Assembly (NCBI GenBank): GCA_002455335.1
Contig: DKKP01000400.1
Span: 1 to 11,698 of the forward strand
Direction: 5' to 3'
Source of the DNA: Anaerolineales bacterium UBA6663
GTDB taxonomy: Bacteria; Chloroflexota; Anaerolineae; Anaerolineales; UBA6663
DNA: 11,698 bases
The notes under the pieces were generated by a model that was given only the letters and a program-made list of their open reading frames with translations, was not told the origin of the DNA and ran no database searches. Below are positions 7,538 through 11,698 of the stretch, in pieces; position 1 is the stretch's first letter; each line of letters begins with the position of its first letter. Position numbers and translations under genes: made by a program.

Positions 7538-8632
7538 CTTCGACCACGCGCTCAAAAACGTCTCGGCGTACGCCTCGAAGCGATCTTCGAAGATCGCCTG
7601 GCGCATCTCGCGCATCATCATCAGGAGCAGGTGGACGTTGTGGATCGTCAACAGCACTGCGCCCAGGATCTCGCCGGAGCGCATGAGGTGCCGCACGTAG
7701 GCGCGGGAGAAGTTCCGGCAAGCATAACACGCGCAGCCCGGCTCGATCGGTCCCGGGTCGCGCGCATACACCGCGTTGCCCATGTTGAGCCGGCCGCTTC
7801 GCGTGAGCGCCGCGCTGTTGCGCGCCAGGCGGGTCGGCAGCACGCAGTCGAAGATGTCGACGCCACGCGCCACGCCATTGACCAGGTCCTCGGGCGAGCC
7901 GACGCCCATCAGATAGCGCGGCTTATGCGCCGGCAGCAGCGGCTCGACCACATCGAGCGCGGCATGCATCTCGGCCTTGCTCTCGCCGACCGCCAGACCG
8001 CCGATGGCATAGCCTGGCAGATCGAGCCCGACCAGGAAGCGGGCCGACTCAGCGCGCAGGTCGGCAAACACCCCTCCCTGCACGATGCCAAAGAGCGCCT
8101 GATCGGCGCGTGTCTTGGCCGCCACACAGCGCTCGGCCCAGGCATGCGTCCGACGCAGCGCGACTTCGTTGTAGGCCCGGTCAAGGGGCGGCGGGCACTC
8201 GTCGAAGGCCATGATGACGTCGGCGCCCAGGTTCTCCTGGATCGCGATCGAACGCTCGGGCGTGAACCGATGCAGCGAGCCATCGAGGTGGCTCTTGAAC
8301 GTCACGCCGTCGTCGTCGATCTTGCGCGTGTTGGAGAGCGAGAACACCTGGAAGCCGCCCGAGTCGGTCAGGATCGGGCCCGGCCACTGCATGAAGTGAT
8401 GCAGGCCGCCGAGATCGCGCACCAACTCGTCACCGGGGCGTAGATACAGATGATAGGTGTTACTCAGCACCAGCTGGGCGCCGAGCTCGTGCAAGTGCGC
8501 GGGCGTGAGGGCCTTGACGGTGGCCGCCGTGCCGACCGGGGCAAAGACCGGCGTGAGCAGATCGCCATGCGGTGTGCTGAGACGCCCCGCGCGCGCCCGG
8601 CCCGAGTTGGCCAGAAGATCGAATTCGAACAT
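7532..8632 (-). CDS. tgt: Queuine tRNA-ribosyltransferase (tRNA-guanine transglycosylase)
   Basis: The 366-residue cytoplasmic enzyme exchanges guanine-34 for preQ1 in the GUN anticodons of Asp, Asn, His and Tyr tRNAs, a step in queuosine formation. All expected motifs are present. TDSGGFQVFSL contains the base-binding and catalytic Asp90. FDEC follows at 143-146, and GGLAVGE at 211-217. DIFDCVLPTR contains the nucleophile Asp262. Zinc ligands Cys300, Cys302, Cys305 and His331 occur in the usual C-x-C-x2-C ... H arrangement. Length is normal for bacterial Tgt. The ATG at 8632 lies 3 bp after the permease stop (TGA GCG ATG), so the two are probably co-transcribed and possibly coupled. No other queuosine genes (queA, queC-F) are in the window. 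The stop codon falls inside a heptamer repeat array. Confidence 0.97.
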   Translation of the reverse strand: MFEFDLLANSGRARAGRLSTPHGDLLTPVFAPVGTAATVKALTPAHLHELGAQLVLSNTYHLYLRPGDELVRDLGGLHHFMQWPGPILTDSGGFQVFSLSNTRKIDDDGVTFKSHLDGSLHRFTPERSIAIQENLGADVIMAFDECPPPLDRAYNEVALRRTHAWAERCVAAKTRADQALFGIVQGGVFADLRAESARFLVGLDLPGYAIGGLAVGESKAEMHAALDVVEPLLPAHKPRYLMGVGSPEDLVNGVARGVDIFDCVLPTRLARNSAALTRSGRLNMGNAVYARDPGPIEPGCACYACRNFSRAYVRHLMRSGEILGAVLLTIHNVHLLLMMMREMRQAIFEDRFEAYAETFLSAWSKA

Positions 8633-8635
8633 CGC

Positions 8636-10441
8636 TCAGAACCCCCAGATCACGGCCAGGCCGACCAGCAACACGACGAGGAGCGCCAGCGTCACAGGGA
8701 TGCCGAGCCGCGGATAGTCGTTGAAGCGGTACGCGCCCGGCCCCATGACAAGCAGGTTGACGCTATGGCTGACCGGCGTCAGGAACGCGGTCGAGCAGCC
8801 CAATGCGACAGCCATCGCCAGAGCGCGCACGCCGGGTATGCCCAGGCCAAGGTGCTCGGCTGCCGCGATCGCGATCGGCGCCAGCACCACGGGGGTCACC
8901 TGCCCGCCGATGATCTGGGTCACGGCCACCGTGAAGATGAACAGGCCGCCGGCGAGCGGCAATGGTCCGAACCCGCCAATCACGCCGACAAGCATCTCGC
9001 CGACCAGCCCTGCAGCTCCGGTGTCGGTCAACGCCATGCCAAGCGGCAACATCCCGGCGATCATGAAGATCGAACGCCACTCGATCGCGGCATAGGCTTC
9101 TTCCATGCTCAAGCAGCCGAGCAGGATCATCATGACGGCGGCCGCGAACGTCGTCTCGGCGATCGGCAGCAGCCCGAGCGCGGGCACGATCACGGCCGCC
9201 GTCGTCAGCGCCAGCACGATCCAGGCCTGCGGCGAGAGCGGCGCCTCGGTCTCGCCAAAGTCCTCGGTCAACACGAGGAAGTTCGAGTCGCGCCGCAAGA
9301 GCTCGATCGGGCGACGGGTGCCCTGCATCAGCAGCGCGTCGCCAAAGCGCAACGGGATCTCGGCCAGCGCGTCGCGTAAGGTGTTGCCCTCGCGCCAGAT
9401 CGCGAGCACGGTCAGGTTGTACTTGTCGCGGAAGCGCATCTCACGCAGGGTCTTGCCGGCCAGCGAGGAGCGCGGCGCGAGACTGACCTCGATCAGGCTG
9501 ACTTGATCGGAGGCCAGCTGGCGGTTCCAATCTGGATCCTGCGTGAGCACCAGCCCGTACTGTTGCAACTCGGCCGCGTCGACCTGGCCGGTGTACATCA
9601 CGATGTCGCCCTCGCGAACCCGCTCGGTGCGGGGCGGGGCCAGCGTCACGGCGCCGCCGCGCGAAATCGCCAGCACGTTCAGCCCGAGGCGTTCGCCCCA
9701 GCCGCCGGCGGCCAGCGTCTGCCCGGCCATCGGCGAGTTGGGTTTGACGTAGGCCGCCTGGACCTCCTGGCGGAGTTGATAGGCATCCATCAGCGTCCCG
9801 GCCGGCCGGGCCTCGCGTTCGCCGTCGCGCGCGCGATCGGGGAGCAGCCGCGGGCCAAGCAGCGTGATCACGGCGATGCCGGCCAGCGCCACAGGCAGGC
9901 CAAGCGGGATGAAATCGAGCACGCCGTAGGCCGGGTAGCCTTTCTCGCTCAAGGCATTGCTGACCAGGATGTTGGCAGTCGTGAACAGCGTCGCCATGCC
10001 GCCAAGCAATGAGCCAAAGGCCAACGGCATGAGCAGCCGAGAGGGCCGGCGCCCGCTGGTCCGGGCCATGCCCATCGTGGCCGGGAGCAGCACAGCCGCC
10101 GCGGCCACCGTGTTCATCACAAGCGAGAGCAGCGCTGTCGCCGACGTGACCGTCAGGATGGTACGCCGCAGCCCGCCACCCGAAGCGTGGAGCAGGATCC
10201 GACCCAGGTGATGAGTGACGCCTGTGCGATCGAGCGCCTCGGCGATGATCGAAAGCGCCAGGAGCGTGATCACGGCCTGGCGGCTAAACCCGCTGAAGAG
10301 CTCCTCCGGCCCGATGAGGCCGGTGAGCCCGAGGATGACCAGGACGAGCAGGGCGGCCAGATCGGGCCGCAGGCGCTCGGTGATCATCAGCGTCGCGACC
10401 GCTACGACAAGCAGCAGCACGAACGCGATCTCGAGAGTCAT
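8636..10441 (-). CDS. SLC13/DASS-type anion permease with two central TrkA-C (RCK_C) domains
   Basis: The 601-residue protein has two membrane halves (about 5-197 and 404-601) flanking a soluble insert. The first half carries the family-type hairpin segments SLVMNTVAAAAVLLP (106-120) and GGMATLFTTANI (147-158). The second has GGQVTPVVLAPIA (512-524), the acidic/aromatic ending TPVSHSVNLLVMGPGAYRF (555-573) and a final helix. The insert contains two TrkA-C-like modules, about 225-300 and 312-393, each with the hallmark 'x-G-x-T-L' and 'GD-x-h' strands (AGQTLAA, EGDIVMYTG; AGKTLREM, FGDALLMQG). These domains are thought to bind small ligands and gate transport. Family members move sulfate, dicarboxylates or other anions by Na+ coupling; the substrate here cannot be told. 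ATG 10441 lacks a ribosome binding site and sits 9 bp after TATAAT, implying a leaderless or near-leaderless mRNA. It heads the run permease-tgt. Confidence 0.92.
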   Translation of the reverse strand: MTLEIAFVLLLVVAVATLMITERLRPDLAALLVLVILGLTGLIGPEELFSGFSRQAVITLLALSIIAEALDRTGVTHHLGRILLHASGGGLRRTILTVTSATALLSLVMNTVAAAAVLLPATMGMARTSGRRPSRLLMPLAFGSLLGGMATLFTTANILVSNALSEKGYPAYGVLDFIPLGLPVALAGIAVITLLGPRLLPDRARDGEREARPAGTLMDAYQLRQEVQAAYVKPNSPMAGQTLAAGGWGERLGLNVLAISRGGAVTLAPPRTERVREGDIVMYTGQVDAAELQQYGLVLTQDPDWNRQLASDQVSLIEVSLAPRSSLAGKTLREMRFRDKYNLTVLAIWREGNTLRDALAEIPLRFGDALLMQGTRRPIELLRRDSNFLVLTEDFGETEAPLSPQAWIVLALTTAAVIVPALGLLPIAETTFAAAVMMILLGCLSMEEAYAAIEWRSIFMIAGMLPLGMALTDTGAAGLVGEMLVGVIGGFGPLPLAGGLFIFTVAVTQIIGGQVTPVVLAPIAIAAAEHLGLGIPGVRALAMAVALGCSTAFLTPVSHSVNLLVMGPGAYRFNDYPRLGIPVTLALLVVLLVGLAVIWGF

Positions 10442-10450
10442 AGGGTGAGG

Positions 10451-10456
10451 ATTATA
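10451..10456 (-). promoter_or_regulatory. -10 box of the permease-tgt transcript, close to the start codon
   Basis: A consensus TATAAT on the minus strand ends 9 bp before the ATG at 10441. A start site about 7 bp downstream would give a 5' leader of only a few bases, and the intervening sequence has no Shine-Dalgarno-like stretch. No TTGACA-like -35 is seen; that position lies in the heptamer array. Confidence 0.65.
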
Positions 10457-10522
10457 CGTGGAGCGAGGGGCGCCGTGCGTGGAGCGGAGAGCGTGGAGCG
10501 AATCTCACACCACGCACAACGC
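10456..10522. repeat. Imperfect 7-bp-period repeat array between divergent promoters
   Basis: CGTGGAGCG occurs at 10457-10465, 10478-10486 and 10492-10500, offsets of 21 and 14 bp, both multiples of seven. In phase from 10456 to 10504, seven consecutive heptamers all begin (A/G)CG. From 10509 to 10522 two units, ACCACGC and ACAACGC, are the same type (GCGTGGT, GCGTTGT) on the other strand. The array fills the region where -35 elements or operators of the permease and alr promoters would lie. Its units resemble those between tgt and uppP. Confidence 0.7.
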
Positions 10523-10539
10523 ATCATGGCCAACCCGAT

Positions 10540-10545
10540 TACAAT
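10540..10545 (+). promoter_or_regulatory. -10 box of alr, close to the start codon
   Basis: TACAAT ends 8 bp before the alr ATG at 10554, with no ribosome binding site in between. The geometry mirrors that of the divergent permease promoter and suggests a leaderless or near-leaderless alr mRNA. A -35 consensus is not evident. Confidence 0.6.
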
Positions 10546-10553
10546 ACCGACGC

Positions 10554-11648
10554 ATGCTCACCTGGGTCGATATCGATCTGAGCGCATTGCGAGACAACTA
10601 CCGGCAATTGCAGACGCTTACTGGCACACGGGTCGCGCCCGTGGTGAAGGCCAACGCCTATGGGCATGGCCTCGTGCCGGTTGCGCGCGCGATCACGGCC
10701 GCCGGCGCAGACTGCCTGTGCGTGGCCCGGGCCGACGAGGGGCTATCGCTCCGCGAGGCCGGGGTCGGGTGCGAGATCATCGTGCTGGGCTATACGCCGC
10801 CCGACCAGGCCAACGAAGCGATCGGCCGGGATCTGACGCTGGCGGCTTTCGACGCGGACGCGATCACGGCCTACGCGGCTGTGGCGCGCGCACTCGGCCG
10901 GCGCGCCCGGTTACACCTCAAGCTCGACACCGGCATGACCCGGCTGGGCGCGTTACCCGCCGACGCCCCGACACTCGCGGCGCGCATCCTGGCCGACCCC
11001 GCGCTCGAGCTCGACGGCCTCTTCCAACACTTCGCGGCCTCCGACAACACCGATCAGACCTCGGCGCGCAGACAGCTGGCCGGCTTCACGGCCGTGCTGC
11101 ACGCCCTCCCCAAGCGCCCGCGGCTCGTGCACGCCTGCAATTCGGCCGGCGCGCTGACTCTGCCCGAAGCGCGCTTCGACCTGGTGCGCACCGGGATCGT
11201 CTTTTACGGCCTGAGCCCCTCGAGCGATGTGCCCGCGCCAGCCGGATTCCGACCGGCGCTCTCCTGGAACGCGCGCGTCACCCAGGTCAAGACCGTGCCC
11301 GCCGGCACGGGCGTGAGCTATGACCACCAGTACGTCACCACCAGCAACGAAACCCTGGCGATCGTGCCGGTCGGCTACGCCGATGGCTTACGCCGTAAGT
11401 TAGGCATCAACGAGGTGCTGATCGGCGGCCAACGTGCCCCGGTGCGCGGGCGCGTGTGCATGGATCAGATCATCGTGGGCGTCAGCCACATCCCGAACGT
11501 GCGCGTCGGCGACGACGTGGTCGTCCTCGGTCGCCAGGGCGACGCTTCGCTGACCGCCGACGATCTTGCGCTCCGCTGGGGGACGAACAACTACGACGTA
11601 GTCAGCGGGATCCTGGCTCGGGTTCCGAGACACTATCGGGATTGTTGA
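10554..11648 (+). CDS. alr: Alanine racemase
   Basis: The 364-residue PLP enzyme interconverts L- and D-alanine, supplying D-Ala for peptidoglycan. VVKANAYGHG contains the PLP-binding Lys32. The opposing catalytic base is Tyr256 in GTGVSYDHQY. Arg212 in VRTGIVFYGL is the residue expected to contact the PLP ring nitrogen. QHFAASD (159-165) matches the usual HFA segment, with Gln in place of the common Thr. GYADGL (274-279), VCMDQI (301-306) and the C-terminal NNYDVVSGILARVPRHY are all typical. The start at 10554 is preferred over an in-frame ATG at 10458 because homologues begin at this W-V-x-I-D-L motif, the upstream 32 codons are repeat sequence, and a -10 box sits just before 10554. It is divergent from the permease. 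The TGA stop lies in the first unit of a downstream heptamer array. Confidence 0.97.
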   Translation: MLTWVDIDLSALRDNYRQLQTLTGTRVAPVVKANAYGHGLVPVARAITAAGADCLCVARADEGLSLREAGVGCEIIVLGYTPPDQANEAIGRDLTLAAFDADAITAYAAVARALGRRARLHLKLDTGMTRLGALPADAPTLAARILADPALELDGLFQHFAASDNTDQTSARRQLAGFTAVLHALPKRPRLVHACNSAGALTLPEARFDLVRTGIVFYGLSPSSDVPAPAGFRPALSWNARVTQVKTVPAGTGVSYDHQYVTTSNETLAIVPVGYADGLRRKLGINEVLIGGQRAPVRGRVCMDQIIVGVSHIPNVRVGDDVVVLGRQGDASLTADDLALRWGTNNYDVVSGILARVPRHYRDC

Positions 11649-11698
11649 TTGCTGATTTCTGATTGCTGATTGCGCCGCCAATCAGCAATCAGAAATCA
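11640..11698. repeat. Heptamer array forming a 20-bp-arm perfect inverted repeat at the 3' end of alr
   Basis: From 11640 to 11674 there are five tandem 7-bp units of the GATTGCT type (GATTGTT, GATTGCT, GATTTCT, GATTGCT, GATTGCG). Bases 11653-11672 are then repeated in perfect inverted form at 11679-11698, with a CGCCGC loop, so the transcript could form a 20-bp stem. The alr stop codon (11646-11648) is inside the first units. The window ends exactly at the far arm, so a following T-tract or further units cannot be judged. It may act as a terminator or mRNA 3'-end stabiliser, or simply be an interspersed repeat. Confidence 0.88.

Noticed and set aside
8450..9379. Long plus-strand frame opposite tgt and the permease
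   Set aside because: Composition is that of a shadow frame (rich in Arg, His, Gln, Asp), with no motif; both minus-strand genes are well supported.
10187..11323. A 378-codon plus-strand frame overlapping the permease start and alr
   Set aside because: It crosses the divergent promoter region and is an Arg-rich shadow of alr in another frame; alr carries all catalytic motifs.
11640..11698. CRISPR array or integron attC-like site
   Set aside because: Units are 7 bp without spacers, and there are no R-box/L-box-like ends or nearby integrase; a tandem heptamer repeat explains it.

Overview
The window looks like a chromosome segment of a high-GC, free-living bacterium. I suspect Chloroflexota (Anaerolineae-like), from the gene styles, the Pro/Thr-rich linkers that follow signal peptides, and short intergenic repeats; this is an impression, not a database result. 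Nothing points to phage, plasmid or transposon origin, and no RNA genes or CRISPR array were seen.

Layout. 1-3065 (minus): first 1021 residues of a large secreted alpha-2-macroglobulin-family protein with four N-terminal Ig-like domains; its C-terminal part lies off the left edge. 3066-3506: a gene-poor 441-bp divergent spacer with small inverted repeats. 3507-4133 (plus): a GloC/YcbL-like metallo-beta-lactamase-fold hydrolase. 4174-10441 (minus): a five-gene same-strand run, in transcription order an SLC13/DASS-type permease with two TrkA-C domains, tgt, uppP, a degenerate PstS-like lipoprotein overlapping uppP by 4 bp, and a GT39-type membrane glycosyltransferase. 10554-11648 (plus): alr, divergent from the permease.

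How the genes fit together. alr (D-alanine) and uppP (undecaprenyl phosphate recycling) both supply peptidoglycan synthesis. The GT39 protein probably uses a polyprenyl-phosphate sugar donor, so it may share the lipid carrier that UppP regenerates. tgt modifies tRNA and is tightly spaced behind the permease; no functional link between those two is evident.

The most unusual structure is non-coding. Three intergenic sites (7490-7537, 10456-10522, 11640-11698) carry imperfect 7-bp-period repeats arranged direct-then-inverted. Two of them form strong hairpins, and the stop codons of tgt and alr fall inside the arrays. The 10456-10522 array lies between two divergent -10 boxes placed only 8-9 bp from the start codons of alr and the permease, which suggests leaderless or nearly leaderless mRNAs. 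I found no clear candidate for a new multi-gene system; most coding content is conserved housekeeping or envelope function.
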